A DNA stretch of 33,110 nucleotides from Chloroflexota bacterium (GCA_005882135.1 VBDR01000044.1:1-33110); one strand, 5' to 3'. Positions 14,422 to 24,229 are shown, numbered from the stretch's first letter. Notes: generated from the sequence alone by a model not told the origin. Program-made: numbers and translations.

Positions 14422-16601
14422 CCGCCCGAGGCCGCGCCTGCGTTCGGGCTCGGGCCAGGTGAAGCTGCAGGCGTACCGGCATCCCTGCGGTTGCCGTGCT
14501 TTTTCACCGCCGGCCCAACGAGATCAAGGTCGTACTCCGCGGCCACGTTGTGACCCAGGATGTCGCGCACGGTGGTCAGCACCACAAGCCGGTACTGGGC
14601 GCCCTCCTTCAGATCGAGGCCGCTCAAGGTGACCGTGCGGTTGGCGTAGCTCGCGGTGGTGTCCAGCTGCCTGCCTTTGGAGTCGAGGATGACCAGCCCG
14701 CCGCCGACGGTGCCAGGGTCGAGGTCGCTGTCGAACGTGACCTTGACGGCGTCGCCTGCCACCTCGACGCTGACCACCTCCGCACCCTTGCCGAGGTCGC
14801 GGTGGGTGCCGGCGGTCGCCTTGTCGATCAGAAACTGCTTGGTGCCGGCGTCGCGCACCAGCGTCAGCGTCTCTTCGTAGCTGGTGACGTCGAGCTTTCC
14901 ATGAGTCAACACCAGGCGGACGACGACTCTTACCGTGTCGGGCGCGGTCGCAACAAGGTCCTGAGTCAAAACGTAGTAACGGGAGAAGTGGGGGTCTCCA
15001 TTGACCAGCAGCTTCAGCCCGCCCTCCGCGTAAGCCTTCTTGCCGCTGTCGTCGAGCAGCCTGGCCGCCTCGCCGGACTGGTTTTTCAACCGGGCCTGCA
15101 TGAAGTTGTTGACGACGCCGCCGGCCTCATCGAGCGCGGTGGGCTCTGGCGGCAGCGTGGGCGCGGCCGCGACCAACAGCGTGTCACCACGGACGAATCC
15201 AAACGAGGTCCCGTTGGGGGCCCAGAGTGGCGAGTGATAGGTGCCGTTGGCCACCCTGGTGAAGCCCGTACCGTCCGAGCGGACCTGGTCGAGCTCGGTG
15301 TCGCCGCCGAGGAGGATCGCATCCTGCGTCGACCAGCTCGCCTCTCCCGCGGGCAGCGTCGCCTGCGTGACGCCTTGGGGGTCGGCGACGACGATGGCAT
15401 CAGCTGTCGAGTAGAGAAGAAACGCACCACCAGGGGACCAGCCGGCAAATGCGGCCTTGGCCTGGCCGAGCTGCGTGCTCTTGGCGGTGCTGAGGTCGAG
15501 CACGAAGAGCTTCTGGTCCTGGCGGTAGATCGCGTGGACTCCGTCTGGCGCGATCGAGAGCACGGTCACCTCACCGCTTGAGGGCAGCGGCGCGAGCTGG
15601 CTCTGTCCGTTCGGGGCTTCGGTGTAGATGCCGTCGGCCGCAGCCCAGACGAGCTTGTCCTTGGCCCAGCCGACGAGCGTCGCCGCGGGCGTGGCTTTGA
15701 TCTCGTCGGTTTTGCCGGCGGCGAAGGTGAGGACCTCGATCTTGCCGCCGCGGATGTAGGCGAGGCGATCCCCCGCTGGCGAGATCGCCGGCGACGAGGC
15801 CCCGTCCGGTGTGATGACCGTGATGGCGCCCCCCTTCGCCGGCGCCACGGCGAGCTGGCCCTTGCCGTCCACGAAGTAGATGGACGACGAGTCGGCGGAC
15901 CACTGCGCGGACAAGGTCGTCGCCCCGTTCAGGCTCGCCAGCTGTTTTTCGCCCAGCGCGTTCGACGGACTCGGGCGCGGCGAGGGCACCGGCGCCGGCG
16001 ACGCCGGAGGCTGGGTCACGAATGTGATGGTTTGAGGCGCGGCCAGCTTCTGGCCCGCCTGCGTCTTCGCCCCGGGACCGATCGTGACCTGGTACTGGGT
16101 GTTCGGCGCGAGGTTGCCGCTCGCCGGCTGGACCGCGAGCGTGCGGCTGTTCTGATCCCATGCGAAGGTCACATTGGTGGCGGGCGTGATCTGCACCGCG
16201 GCCTGCGTGGTCTGGTGGTCCATGGGCTGGTTGAAGGAGACGAGGATCGGCTGCTGCAGCGCCACGCTGCTCTTGCCGTCGATCGCGCTCTGGACGAAGA
16301 CCTGCTGGAATCCGCCCGGCTGCTGCAACGCCCCCCAGACCACGACCGAGGCGATCAGCACCAGCCCCGCGGCCGCCCCTGCCCAGGCGAGGCCCGGAGG
16401 GGCGAACGCGCGGCGCCACCAGGAGTTGCGGCCTTCGCTCATCGCCCAGGCCTGCTGCATCAGCTGGCGGCGCAGACTGGTGCGGAACGCATCGTCCAGC
16501 GGCGGCTCGGGCGAGCGAACGGAACTCAGCACCGCGGCCACACGGCGCAGCTCGTCGTCCTGCAGGATGTCTTCCAGCTCGGGGTCGTGGTAGGAGTTCA
16601 T
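14418..16601 (-). CDS. Membrane anti-sigma-like protein with Ig-like and beta-propeller ectodomain
   Basis: A 727-residue single-pass membrane protein, co-translated with the ECF sigma factor upstream (ATGA overlap at 16598-16601). A short cytoplasmic part (1-70) is rich in charge and carries no HxxxCxxC zinc motif. One transmembrane helix follows (about 71-91, LAWAGAAAGLVLIASVVVWGA). Outside the membrane come an Ig-like SbsA/Big_5-type domain (~115-200, ILVSFNQPMD ... LAPNTQYQVTIG) and a Pro/Ser linker. A WD40/TolB-like propeller (~225-480, with repeated WSADSSSIYF, ISPAGDRLAY, WSPGGAFLLY and WAPNGTSFGF blades) is next. A mixed domain with FMQARLKNQSGEAARLL (~495) and a second Ig-like domain lead to a Pro/Ala/Gly tail. 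By position and topology it should restrain the sigma factor and sense an envelope signal; direct sigma binding is inferred. Confidence 0.75.
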   Translation of the reverse strand: MNSYHDPELEDILQDDELRRVAAVLSSVRSPEPPLDDAFRTSLRRQLMQQAWAMSEGRNSWWRRAFAPPGLAWAGAAAGLVLIASVVVWGALQQPGGFQQVFVQSAIDGKSSVALQQPILVSFNQPMDHQTTQAAVQITPATNVTFAWDQNSRTLAVQPASGNLAPNTQYQVTIGPGAKTQAGQKLAAPQTITFVTQPPASPAPVPSPRPSPSNALGEKQLASLNGATTLSAQWSADSSSIYFVDGKGQLAVAPAKGGAITVITPDGASSPAISPAGDRLAYIRGGKIEVLTFAAGKTDEIKATPAATLVGWAKDKLVWAAADGIYTEAPNGQSQLAPLPSSGEVTVLSIAPDGVHAIYRQDQKLFVLDLSTAKSTQLGQAKAAFAGWSPGGAFLLYSTADAIVVADPQGVTQATLPAGEASWSTQDAILLGGDTELDQVRSDGTGFTRVANGTYHSPLWAPNGTSFGFVRGDTLLVAAAPTLPPEPTALDEAGGVVNNFMQARLKNQSGEAARLLDDSGKKAYAEGGLKLLVNGDPHFSRYYVLTQDLVATAPDTVRVVVRLVLTHGKLDVTSYEETLTLVRDAGTKQFLIDKATAGTHRDLGKGAEVVSVEVAGDAVKVTFDSDLDPGTVGGGLVILDSKGRQLDTTASYANRTVTLSGLDLKEGAQYRLVVLTTVRDILGHNVAAEYDLDLVGPAVKKHGNRRDAGTPAASPGPSPNAGAASGG

Positions 16602-17155
16602 TCCACAGGCCTCAAGCTGGACGCTTCCTCACGCAACCTGGTCACGCCGCGGTGGATGAGCAGCTTCACGGCGCCTGCCGACTTGCCCATGGCGACCGCG
16701 ATGTCCTCGATCTTCATGTCTTCCTGGAACTTGAGCACCAGCGCGGTGCGCTGCTGGTGCGGAAGCGCTTCCACGAGCCCCCAGATCCGGCGCACCTCGT
16801 CGCGATGCGCCGCCAGGTCTTCCAGAGCCGGACCAGCGACCGAGAGGTCGTGAAAGTCCTCCAGGGGTTGGGCGGGACGCAGCGTCCGGTAGCGGTCGGC
16901 GATGGCGTTGACCGCGATCTGGTACAGCCAGGCAGCAAAGGGCCGCCCCGTGTCCTGGTAACGGGGAATGGCCTTCAGAGCCTTCATGAAGACTTCCGAA
17001 GTGACGTCCTCTGCCGCGGTTTGCTCCCTCACTCTTGAATACACGAACCTGTAGATCTGCTGAAAGTGCCGGTCATAGAGCTCCCCAAACTGGCGGGGAT
17101 CGCGCTTGGCGAGCTCGACGAGGTGTCGCTCGTCGTCGCGCGACGGGTCGCTCAC
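16598..17155 (-). CDS. ECF-family RNA polymerase sigma factor
   Basis: A group IV sigma-70 factor. Region 2 is clear (FGELYDRHFQQIYRFVYSRV ... AEDVTSEVFMKAL ... PFAAWLYQIAVNAIADRYR), with the DVTSEVF core-binding helix. Region 4 is the helix-turn-helix LPHQQRTALVLKFQEDMKIEDIAVAMGKSAGAVKLLIHRGVTRLRE. The open frame continues to an ATG at 17278, but GTG 17155 gives a 185-residue protein of normal ECF length. The 41 extra residues show no sigma homology and include three Cys, so the shorter start is preferred. The following anti-sigma-like gene overlaps by ATGA, so the two are made together. The promoter it recognises was not identified. It is divergent from purB. Confidence 0.9.
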   Translation of the reverse strand: MSDPSRDDERHLVELAKRDPRQFGELYDRHFQQIYRFVYSRVREQTAAEDVTSEVFMKALKAIPRYQDTGRPFAAWLYQIAVNAIADRYRTLRPAQPLEDFHDLSVAGPALEDLAAHRDEVRRIWGLVEALPHQQRTALVLKFQEDMKIEDIAVAMGKSAGAVKLLIHRGVTRLREEASSLRPVE

Positions 17156-17315
17156 TGGCCGTTCAGCCTGCGCGAGTTCAAACGGGAGTCCTTTGAAGCT
17201 GGTTACGAGTTCGGGGCATGAGCAGCCTTCGATTATCAAGGCAGCCGCTTGACAAGGCCTGCGGTGGCGGATGGCCACGACATCTAGGGCTTGCCGGATG
17301 AGCGGTCACAAAATC

Positions 17316-17342
17316 TTGATCGGAGCCTGGGGCCGATATAAT
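17316..17342 (+). promoter_or_regulatory. Predicted promoter of the purB-purH operon
   Basis: A consensus TATAAT (17337-17342) lies behind TTGATC (17316-17321), with a short 15-bp gap. Transcription would start near 17349. The last two bases of the -10 box are the first two of an in-frame ATG at 17341, so that ATG would lie upstream of the mRNA. This supports the downstream TTG start of purB. The rest of the gap 17156-17315 is a GC-moderate stretch where the sigma-factor promoter should also lie. Confidence 0.6.
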
Positions 17343-17382
17343 GCCTGCCGTCCCCAGTGTTGATTGGGAGCCGCGGCCCTTC

Positions 17383-18690
17383 TTGATCGAGCGATACTCG
17401 CCGCCCGCCATGCGGGCGGTCTGGTCAGACCAGCACAAATTTGAGCTCTGGCTGCGGATCGAGGTCCTGGCCTGCGAAGCGTGGGCGGCGCTTGGCCGGA
17501 TCCCAGAGTCCGCGCTGCCGAAGATCCGCAAGGGCACATTCGACGCCACGAAGATCGCGGAGGTCGAGTCACGCGTAGGCCACGACGTGATCGCCTTCCT
17601 CACGGTGCTCAACGAATCCATCGGCCAGCCCGAGGCCCGTTACGTGCACCTGGGAATGACGAGCCAGGACCTGAACGACACCACGATGGCGGTGCAGATG
17701 GTGGAGTCCGCGCGGCTCATCATCCGCGACCTCGGCGCCGTGCGTGAGGCGGCGGCCGAGGTCGCGATCCGCCACCGCCGCACCCTGATGGCTGGCCGCA
17801 CCCACGGCGTCGTCGCCGAGCCGATCACGTTTGGGTTCAAGGTCGCGGGCTGGGTGGCCGAGCTCGACCGCTCGATCGCTCGCCTGGAGCGCGCAGCCGA
17901 AGAAGCAGGGGTGGGCAGGGTCAGCGGGGCCGTCGGCACACACGCAACCATCGATCCGAGCGTCGAGGAGCATGTCTGCCGCGAGCTGGGCCTCAAGGTC
18001 GACGTCGTCTCGACGCAGGTCGTGGCGCGCGACCGCCATGCCGGCTACATGTCCGCGCTGGCCATCGCTGCCGGGACCCTGGAGCGAATCGCGACCGAGA
18101 TCCGCCACCTTCAACGCAGCGAGATCAGTGAGGCGTTCGAACCCTTCGGCAAGGAACAGAAGGGAAGCTCGGCGATGCCGCACAAGCGTAACCCGGTCCT
18201 CACCGAGCGGGTGTGTGGCCTCGCCCGGGTAGTGCGTGGTCACCTCCTCACCGCGCTCGAGAACACGGCGCTGTGGCACGAGCGTGATATCAGCCACTCG
18301 TCCGCGGAGCGCGTGATCTTTCCAGACGCATGCGCCGTCATCGATTACATGGCGATCGAGATGAACAAGGTCTTGCGGGGGTTGGAGGTGCGGCCGGAGC
18401 GAATGCTCGCCAATCTCCAGTTCGCCGGCGGCGTGGTCTTCTCGCAACGGGTGCTGCTTGCTCTCGTCGACAGCGGCATCGCGCGCGAAGACGCTTACCT
18501 GGTCGTGCAAAGAGCGGCCATGCAGGCGATGGAGGATCCTGGAGCGGGCTTCCGTGCCTTGCTGGAGAAGAATGAGGACGTCATGAAGCGCATCGGCTCG
18601 AAAATGGACCAGGTCTTCGACCCGTGGGCCGGGCTCGAGCACACCGACCTGGCCTACGAGCGTCTTGGTCTTGCGGTAACGACCAAATGA
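17383..18690 (+). CDS. purB: Adenylosuccinate lyase
   Basis: Cleaves SAICAR to AICAR and adenylosuccinate to AMP; homotetramer of the fumarase/aspartase superfamily. Key blocks: LGMTSQDLNDT, AGRTHGVVAEP with its catalytic-region His, and the superfamily signature SSAMPHKRNP with the mobile-loop Ser. ISHSSAERVI follows. The frame opens at ATG 17341, but that codon is inside the predicted -10 box. TTG 17383 gives the standard PurB opening (M)IERYSPPAM and has GGGAG at 17366-17370, so it is preferred; the protein is then ~435 residues. The last codons contain ATGA with the purC start. This is the first gene of the second purine operon. Confidence 0.95.
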   Translation: MIERYSPPAMRAVWSDQHKFELWLRIEVLACEAWAALGRIPESALPKIRKGTFDATKIAEVESRVGHDVIAFLTVLNESIGQPEARYVHLGMTSQDLNDTTMAVQMVESARLIIRDLGAVREAAAEVAIRHRRTLMAGRTHGVVAEPITFGFKVAGWVAELDRSIARLERAAEEAGVGRVSGAVGTHATIDPSVEEHVCRELGLKVDVVSTQVVARDRHAGYMSALAIAAGTLERIATEIRHLQRSEISEAFEPFGKEQKGSSAMPHKRNPVLTERVCGLARVVRGHLLTALENTALWHERDISHSSAERVIFPDACAVIDYMAIEMNKVLRGLEVRPERMLANLQFAGGVVFSQRVLLALVDSGIAREDAYLVVQRAAMQAMEDPGAGFRALLEKNEDVMKRIGSKMDQVFDPWAGLEHTDLAYERLGLAVTTK

Positions 18691-19607
18691 TCGCCGGACC
18701 GCCGCTCACCGACACCGAGCTCCCGCTCAAGCTGTTCATGCGGGGCAAGGTGCGGGACACGTACGAGCTCGGCTCCGACCGGCTGTTGATGGTCGCCACC
18801 GACCGCATCTCTGCATTCGACCACGTCCTGCCCAATGGAATTCCCGACCGGGGCAAGGTGCTGACGCAGCTGTCGATCTTCTGGTTCTCGCAGACCGACA
18901 CCTTCCAGCCCAACCACCTGGTCTCCGGCATGGTCCCCGACCTGCCGCCGGCGCTCAAGAACTATCGAGAAGAGCTCGCGGGCCGTTTCATGATCGTGCG
19001 CAAGGCCAAGCGGATCGATTTCGAATGCGTTGTGCGCGGCTACCTCGCGGGCAGCGCGTGGAAGGAGTACCAGGAGACCCAGACCCTTGCGGGCGAGAAG
19101 ATGCCGCCGGGCCTGCGCCAGAGTGAAAAGCTCGCTTATCCCACCTTTTCGCCGGCGACGAAAGCGGAAAGCGGGCACGACGAGAACATCACATTCGACC
19201 AGATGAAAAAGGAGCTCGGCGACGAGCTGGCGACGAAGCTTCGCGACGCCAGCCTGGAGCTGTACAAGTACGCCTCGGAGTTTTCCGCCCGGCGCGGCCT
19301 CATCCTCGCCGACACCAAATTCGAGTTCGGTGTCGTCGGTGAGGATGTCATCCTCATCGACGAGGTCCTCACTCCAGACAGCTCGCGCTACTGGGACGGG
19401 GCGACCTACCGCGTCGGCGTTACACCGGAGGCTTATGACAAGCAGTTCGTTCGCGACTGGCTGACGCGCTCGGGTTGGGACAAGGAGTCCGACCCGCCCC
19501 GCCTCCCCGACGACGTGGTGACGCAGACGCGCTTGCGATACCTGGCCGCCTACCAGCGCCTCGTCGGCAAGCAGCTGTTCCCGCCCAAGCCGAGGAACGA
19601 ACCATGA
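18687..19607 (+). CDS. purC: Phosphoribosylaminoimidazole-succinocarboxamide (SAICAR) synthase
   Basis: Joins CAIR and aspartate with ATP to give SAICAR, the substrate of PurB next door. The 306-residue protein has the SAICAR-synthetase fold. [10 protein letters not shown] carries the nucleotide-binding Lys and glycine, TDRISAFD is the first family signature, and [14 protein letters not shown] and [11 protein letters not shown] (second signature) follow. The C-terminus has [12 protein letters not shown]. It is the longer form (close to 300 residues) of this enzyme, as in Actinobacteria, plants and yeast, rather than the ~240-residue form. ATG 18687 overlaps the purB stop; in-frame sequence further upstream is not coding. 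It overlaps purS by ATGA. Confidence 0.96.
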   Translation: MIAGPPLTDTELPLKLFMRGKVRDTYELGSDRLLMVATDRISAFDHVLPNGIPDRGKVLTQLSIFWFSQTDTFQPNHLVSGMVPDLPPALKNYREELAGRFMIVRKAKRIDFECVVRGYLAGSAWKEYQETQTLAGEKMPPGLRQSEKLAYPTFSPATKAESGHDENITFDQMKKELGDELATKLRDASLELYKYASEFSARRGLILADTKFEFGVVGEDVILIDEVLTPDSSRYWDGATYRVGVTPEAYDKQFVRDWLTRSGWDKESDPPRLPDDVVTQTRLRYLAAYQRLVGKQLFPPKPRNEP

Positions 19608-19861
19608 TTGCGCGGGTGATTGTTACTCCCAAGCCGGTGGTCAACGACCCCCAGGGGATCACGGTCAAGCAAGGTCTTGCCTCGCTCGGCTTTCGCGAGG
19701 TCGTCGACGTGCGAGTCGGCAAGTACATCGAGGTGAGCATCGAGGGGTCGAGCGAGCACGAGGCGCGCCAGCGCGTCGAGGCGATGTGCCGGCAGCTGCT
19801 CGCCAATCACGTGATCGAGGACTTCCGATTCGATATCGAGCCGGAGCACAAGCGCCGGTGA
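19604..19861 (+). CDS. purS: FGAM synthase, PurS subunit
   Basis: An 85-residue PurS, the small structural subunit of the three-part formylglycinamidine synthase (PurS-PurQ-PurL). It bridges the glutaminase and the synthetase. Family landmarks are [15 protein letters not shown] at the start, then [20 protein letters not shown] and a C-terminal [16 protein letters not shown]. Size and order are normal. ATG 19604 sits in the purC stop (ATGA). The stop overlaps the GTG of purQ (GTGA). Its presence means PurL is the short type needing PurS, which matches the PurL found here. Confidence 0.95.
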   Translation: MIARVIVTPKPVVNDPQGITVKQGLASLGFREVVDVRVGKYIEVSIEGSSEHEARQRVEAMCRQLLANHVIEDFRFDIEPEHKRR

Positions 19862-20562
19862 AATTCGGGGTCGTTGTGTTCCCCGGCACATGGTCCGACC
19901 GGGACTGCGGCTGGGTCATCGACCAGGTGTTGGGCGCGGAGCTGACCTACCTCTGGCACAAGGAGGACGACCTGAAGGGCTGCGACTGCGTGATCCTGCC
20001 CGGCGGCTTCGCTTACGGCGATTACCTGCGGACGGGCGCGATCGCCAGGTTTGCGCCTGTGATGGAACGAGTCGGCGAGTTCGCGGACGGCGGCGGCCTG
20101 GTCTGGGGCATCTGCAACGGCTTCCAGGTCCTGTGCGAGGCCGGCCTTCTGCCGGGTGCCCTGATCCGCAACGCATCACTCGAATTTCGCTGCGAATGGA
20201 CGAACCTGGTTGTGGAGCGCAAGGATCTTCCCTTCACGTCGAAGTGCGAGGAGCGTGAGGTCATCCGGGTGCCCATCGCGCACGGCGAGGGCAGCTACTT
20301 CGCCGACCCTGCCACACTGTCCCGCCTGGAGCAGAGAGGCCAGGTGGTGTTCCGTTACTGCGATCCCGACGGGCGCGTTGTGCCCGGCGCGAATCCCAAC
20401 GGCTCCTTGCACAATATCGCCGGCATCGTCAATGCGCGCGGCAACGTGCTCGGCATGATGCCCCACCCCGAACGCTGCTCCGAGGCGGAGCTTGGCGGCA
20501 CCGACGGCCTGAAGCTTTTTCGCTCCGTGGCCGAGAACGCGCTGAAGGTCCTCGTGTCTTGA
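19858..20562 (+). CDS. purQ: FGAM synthase, PurQ glutaminase subunit
   Basis: A class I glutamine amidotransferase that supplies ammonia to PurL. The 234-residue protein starts (M)[16 protein letters not shown], carries [13 protein letters not shown], the nucleophile Cys in GICNGFQVL, and the His/Glu partners in GMMPHPER. The GTG at 19858 overlaps the purS stop (GTGA); upstream residues in the same frame come from reading purS out of frame. The stop overlaps the TTG of purL (TTGA). Length is normal for bacterial PurQ (220-235). Confidence 0.96.
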   Translation: MKFGVVVFPGTWSDRDCGWVIDQVLGAELTYLWHKEDDLKGCDCVILPGGFAYGDYLRTGAIARFAPVMERVGEFADGGGLVWGICNGFQVLCEAGLLPGALIRNASLEFRCEWTNLVVERKDLPFTSKCEEREVIRVPIAHGEGSYFADPATLSRLEQRGQVVFRYCDPDGRVVPGANPNGSLHNIAGIVNARGNVLGMMPHPERCSEAELGGTDGLKLFRSVAENALKVLVS

Positions 20563-22748
20563 GCATCAAATCTGTGGATGAGCGGCGGCTCCGTGAAGTC
20601 GCCCTCACCCCAGATGAGTACAGGGCGATCGTGGAGCAGCTAAAGCGAGCCCCCAACGAGGTCGAGCTGGGCATGCTCGGCGTGCTCTGGTCGGAGCACT
20701 GCTCGTACAAGAGCTCGAAGGCGTTGCTGCGCCGCCTGCCATCGACCGGCCCAGCCGTGGTCCAGGGTCCCGGTGAGAATGCCGGCGCCGTAAACATCGG
20801 TGAGGGCTGGGCCGCGGTTTTCAAGATCGAGTCGCACAACCACCCGTCCGCGATCGAGCCATATCAGGGCGCGGCCACCGGTGTCGGCGGAATCATCCGC
20901 GACGTCATCGCCATGGGTGCGCGGCCCATCGCGCTGCTGGACTCGCTGCGATTTGGTCCGCTGCCGGACTCGAGCCGTCACCTCGAAGGCGTGATCGCGG
21001 GCATCGGCAGCTACGGCAACTGCATCGGCATCCCGACCGTCGGTGGCGAGGTCTATTTCGAGGACTGCTACGCCAACAACCCGCTGGTCAACGCGATGTG
21101 CGTTGGCCTGGTGCGCACCGACCAGCTGATGCGCGCGCGGGCAGAGGGCACGGGCAACAGCCTGCTGCTGGTAGGCGCCGATACCGGCCGGGACGGAATC
21201 CACGGCGCGTCGTTCGCCTCGGTCGAGCTGGACGACAACAGCTCGGAGCGCCGGCCGGCGGTGCAGGTCGGCAACCCCTTCCTCGAAAAATGCCTCCTCG
21301 AAGCGTGCATGGACCTTGCGCACACCGATGCCGTGGTTGCGATCCAGGACCTCGGCGCCGCCGGCCTCACATCCGCCGTGGCGGAATGCGCTGGGCGGGT
21401 GGAAGGTGCGGGCGCACGTATCGACGTCGCGCGGGTGCCCCGGCGTGAGCGCCGGATGACGCCGTACGACGTGATGCTGTCGGAATCGCAGGAGCGGATG
21501 CTCGTCGTCGTCCAGCGCGGCCGTGAGCGCGAGGTCGAGAGCATCTTCCATGCCTGGGATCTGACCTCGGCGGTGATCGGCGAGGTCACCGATGATGGGC
21601 AGCTGACCGTGTTTGACGGCCGCGACCAGGTGGCGCGACTCCCTGTCAGCCTGCTGACGGACGGAGCCCCGATGCGGCGCCTCGTCGGTTTTGCACCAGA
21701 GCCGCCGTTCGGACTCGAGATCGACGCGCTTCCGCCGCTCGCCGACGCGGGCGAGACGCTGCTGCGTTTGCTCGCGAGCCCCAACCTGTCGAGCCGCCGC
21801 GGCGTCTTCCGCCGCTACGACCACATGGTCGGCGACGCGACGCTGGTCCCACCTGGCGGAGACGCGGCGATGCTGCGGGTGAAAGGCACCCGGCTCGGGC
21901 TGGCCGTGACCGTCGACTGCAACGCCCGCTACTGCCACCTCGATCCGCACCTTGGGGCTCAGCTGGCGGTGGCCGAGGCGGCGCGCAACATCATCGCCAC
22001 CGGGGCCACGCCGCTGGCGGTCACTGACTGCCTGAACCTGGCGAATCCCGACCGGCCCGACGTCTACTGGGAGCTCGAGGAGACGATCGCGGGCCTCGCG
22101 TACGCATGCCGCACGCTCGAGCTTCCGATCGTGAGCGGCAACGTGAGCCTCTACAACGACTCCAACGGCACCTCAGCCATCTATCCGACGCCTGTGGTCG
22201 GCATGATCGGCGTCATCGACGACTACGCTCGCCGGCTCGGGGCCGGCCTACGCAGCGAGGGCGATTTCGTCCTCTTGATCGGGTCCAGTCACAACGACCT
22301 CGGCGGCAGCGAGTACCTGAAGGTCGAGCACGGCCACGTCGCCGGCCGGCCGCCGGCCCTTGACCTGACGCGGGAGCAGGCGGTGAACAGGCTCGTGCTG
22401 GCGGCGGCTCAGAGCGGATACCTGCACTCGGCCCACGACTGCGCGGAGGGTGGGATGCTGGTCGCGCTCGCCGAGTCTTGCCTGCTTGGCGGCCTCGGGG
22501 TGCGCTGCCCAGCCATCCGGCCAGAACCGCCACTGCGGCTGGACGCCGCCTTTTTCGGCGAGACGCCGAGCCGGTACATCATCAGCGTTCCCTCGCGCGC
22601 CATGCCCGAGCTGCAGTCGCTGGCGCGCCGTCACCACGTGGAGCTGTCGCTGCTGGGCCTCGCGGGCGGCGACGTGCTCGAGTTCGAGGGCCAGCTGAAG
22701 CTCTCGCTCGCCGAGCTTCGGGAGGCCTGGGAGGTGATGCTCACCTAG
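20559..22748 (+). CDS. purL: FGAM synthase, PurL synthetase subunit
   Basis: The 729-residue short-form (Bacillus-type) formylglycinamidine ribonucleotide synthase subunit. It activates FGAR with ATP for amination by ammonia from PurQ. Motifs: [18 protein letters not shown] near the start, [25 protein letters not shown], and the repeated AIR-synthase-like half with [14 protein letters not shown] and [10 protein letters not shown]. The C-terminal [11 protein letters not shown] belongs to the second half. It lacks the C-terminal glutaminase of the long form, which fits separate purQ and purS. TTG 20559 overlaps the purQ stop. The TAG shares its G with the GTG of purF. Confidence 0.96.
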   Translation: MSIKSVDERRLREVALTPDEYRAIVEQLKRAPNEVELGMLGVLWSEHCSYKSSKALLRRLPSTGPAVVQGPGENAGAVNIGEGWAAVFKIESHNHPSAIEPYQGAATGVGGIIRDVIAMGARPIALLDSLRFGPLPDSSRHLEGVIAGIGSYGNCIGIPTVGGEVYFEDCYANNPLVNAMCVGLVRTDQLMRARAEGTGNSLLLVGADTGRDGIHGASFASVELDDNSSERRPAVQVGNPFLEKCLLEACMDLAHTDAVVAIQDLGAAGLTSAVAECAGRVEGAGARIDVARVPRRERRMTPYDVMLSESQERMLVVVQRGREREVESIFHAWDLTSAVIGEVTDDGQLTVFDGRDQVARLPVSLLTDGAPMRRLVGFAPEPPFGLEIDALPPLADAGETLLRLLASPNLSSRRGVFRRYDHMVGDATLVPPGGDAAMLRVKGTRLGLAVTVDCNARYCHLDPHLGAQLAVAEAARNIIATGATPLAVTDCLNLANPDRPDVYWELEETIAGLAYACRTLELPIVSGNVSLYNDSNGTSAIYPTPVVGMIGVIDDYARRLGAGLRSEGDFVLLIGSSHNDLGGSEYLKVEHGHVAGRPPALDLTREQAVNRLVLAAAQSGYLHSAHDCAEGGMLVALAESCLLGGLGVRCPAIRPEPPLRLDAAFFGETPSRYIISVPSRAMPELQSLARRHHVELSLLGLAGGDVLEFEGQLKLSLAELREAWEVMLT

Positions 22749-24226
22749 TGTGTGGCGTTTTCGGCATCTGCGCCAAGCAAGGCGTCGATGTCGCCAACCT
22801 CACCTACTTCGGCCTCTTCGCGTTGCAGCACCGCGGCCAGGAATCGGCGGGGATCGCCGTCTCCGACGGGTCGTCGGTGCGGGTGCATCGCGATATGGGC
22901 CTGGTGGCGCAGGTCTTCTCTCCGGCTCAGATCAAGGAGCTGGGGCAGGGCTCAGTGATCGGGCTCGGCCACACCAGGTACTCGACCACCGGCTCCAGCC
23001 GGGCCGAGAACGCGCATCCGCTTCCGTTCCATCACCCGACGCTGGGCCCTGGTGCGCTGGCGCACAACGGCAACCTCCTGAACGCCGACGCGCTGCGGGC
23101 TCAGCTGCAGGAGCAGGGCGTCACGTTCGAGACAGCGCTCGATACCGAAGTCATGGCGCGCCTCATCGAGAACACCCACGGGCGCTCCTGGGAGGAGGTC
23201 ATCCGGCGCACGTTCGCGCGCATCGTCGGCGCCTACTCGTGCGGCGTCATCACACCCAACCAGCTGATCGCGCTGCGCGACCCATTCGGCTTCCGGCCGC
23301 TGTGCATCGGCTACATCCCGCTGCCGGGCCAGCCCGCGCATGTCATCGCGTCGGAGACCTGCGCGCTCGACACGGTCAACGCACATTTTGTGCGTGAGGT
23401 GCAGCCCGGCGAGATGGTGGTGATGGACGAGCGCGGCGTGCACAGCGCCAACTTCCAGGTCTCGAACAAGCACGCGATGTGCGTTTTCGAGTTCATCTAT
23501 TTCGCCCGCCCGGACTCCATCCTCAAGAACTGCGAGCTCGAGGATGCGCGAATCCGCATGGGCCACGAGCTTGCCCAGGAGGCGCCGGTCGATGCCGACA
23601 TGGTGATCGCCTTCCCTGACTCGGGCACCCCGGCGGCGATCGGATATGCGGAAGCTGCCGGCATCCCGTTTCGCGAGGCCCTGATGAAGAGCCGTTACAT
23701 CAATCGCACGTTCATCCAGCCCGACCAGTCGCTGCGCGAGGCGGGCGTCATGCTCAAGCTGAACCCCCTCCCTCGCTCCGTCCGGGGCAAGCGATTGATC
23801 GCGGTCGACGACTCCATCGTGCGCGGGACGACGTCGCGGCGCATCATCGAACGGCTGCGCGCCGCGGGCGCGAGCGAGATCCATATGCGGATCTCGAGCC
23901 CGCCGATGCGCTTCCCGTGCTTCATGGGAGTCGACATCGGCTCGACCAAGGAGCTGATCGCGTCAGGGCGCTCGGTCGATGAGGTGCGAGAGCAGATCGG
24001 CGCCGACTCCCTGCACTACCTGTCCATCCCGGGTCTGATGCGCGCCATCGGCCGCGGCACCGCTCAGGAGTTCTGCCGCGCCTGCTTTGACGGTTCCTAC
24101 CCGGTGCCGGTGCCGCAGCAGCTCGAGATGGACAAGATGCAGTTCGAGGTAACCACTGGGGTCCCCGCGCGCGGCGCGGGAGGGCCTGTCCCGGGACCTC
24201 CTTCCCCACAGCTCGCCAAGATCTGA
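22748..24226 (+). CDS. purF: Amidophosphoribosyltransferase
   Basis: First step of purine synthesis: PRPP plus glutamine gives phosphoribosylamine. The catalytic Cys is residue 2 (M)CGVFGI, so there is no propeptide beyond Met. It has QHRGQESAG, a type II glutaminase domain, and the PRPP motif VDDSIVRGTTS. Cysteines in CVFEFIYF, RFPCFMG and the pair FCRACFDGSYP match the positions of the 4Fe-4S ligands in the Bacillus-type enzyme. The 492-residue protein is of normal length, except for a Gly/Pro-rich tail (VPARGAGGPVPGPPSP) encoded by a palindromic stretch. GTG 22748 overlaps the purL stop by one base. In-frame sequence before it is not coding. Confidence 0.96.
   Translation: MCGVFGICAKQGVDVANLTYFGLFALQHRGQESAGIAVSDGSSVRVHRDMGLVAQVFSPAQIKELGQGSVIGLGHTRYSTTGSSRAENAHPLPFHHPTLGPGALAHNGNLLNADALRAQLQEQGVTFETALDTEVMARLIENTHGRSWEEVIRRTFARIVGAYSCGVITPNQLIALRDPFGFRPLCIGYIPLPGQPAHVIASETCALDTVNAHFVREVQPGEMVVMDERGVHSANFQVSNKHAMCVFEFIYFARPDSILKNCELEDARIRMGHELAQEAPVDADMVIAFPDSGTPAAIGYAEAAGIPFREALMKSRYINRTFIQPDQSLREAGVMLKLNPLPRSVRGKRLIAVDDSIVRGTTSRRIIERLRAAGASEIHMRISSPPMRFPCFMGVDIGSTKELIASGRSVDEVREQIGADSLHYLSIPGLMRAIGRGTAQEFCRACFDGSYPVPVPQQLEMDKMQFEVTTGVPARGAGGPVPGPPSPQLAKI
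24158..24198. other. GC-rich palindromic stretch inside the 3' end of purF
   Basis: This stretch begins GGGGTCCCCGCG and contains the perfect palindrome GTCCCGGGAC near 24189-24198. It is in frame and encodes the Gly/Pro-rich tail of PurF. Its first 12 bases match the reverse complement of the right arm of the guaB-guaA hairpin. It may be a small palindromic repeat that landed in a coding end, or chance in a GC-rich genome. Confidence 0.3.
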
Positions 24227-24229
24227 GAC

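Noticed and set aside
17156..17278. N-terminal extension of the sigma factor to ATG 17278
   Set aside because: The 41 extra residues show no sigma homology, and GTG 17155 gives a normal ECF length; this choice is not certain.
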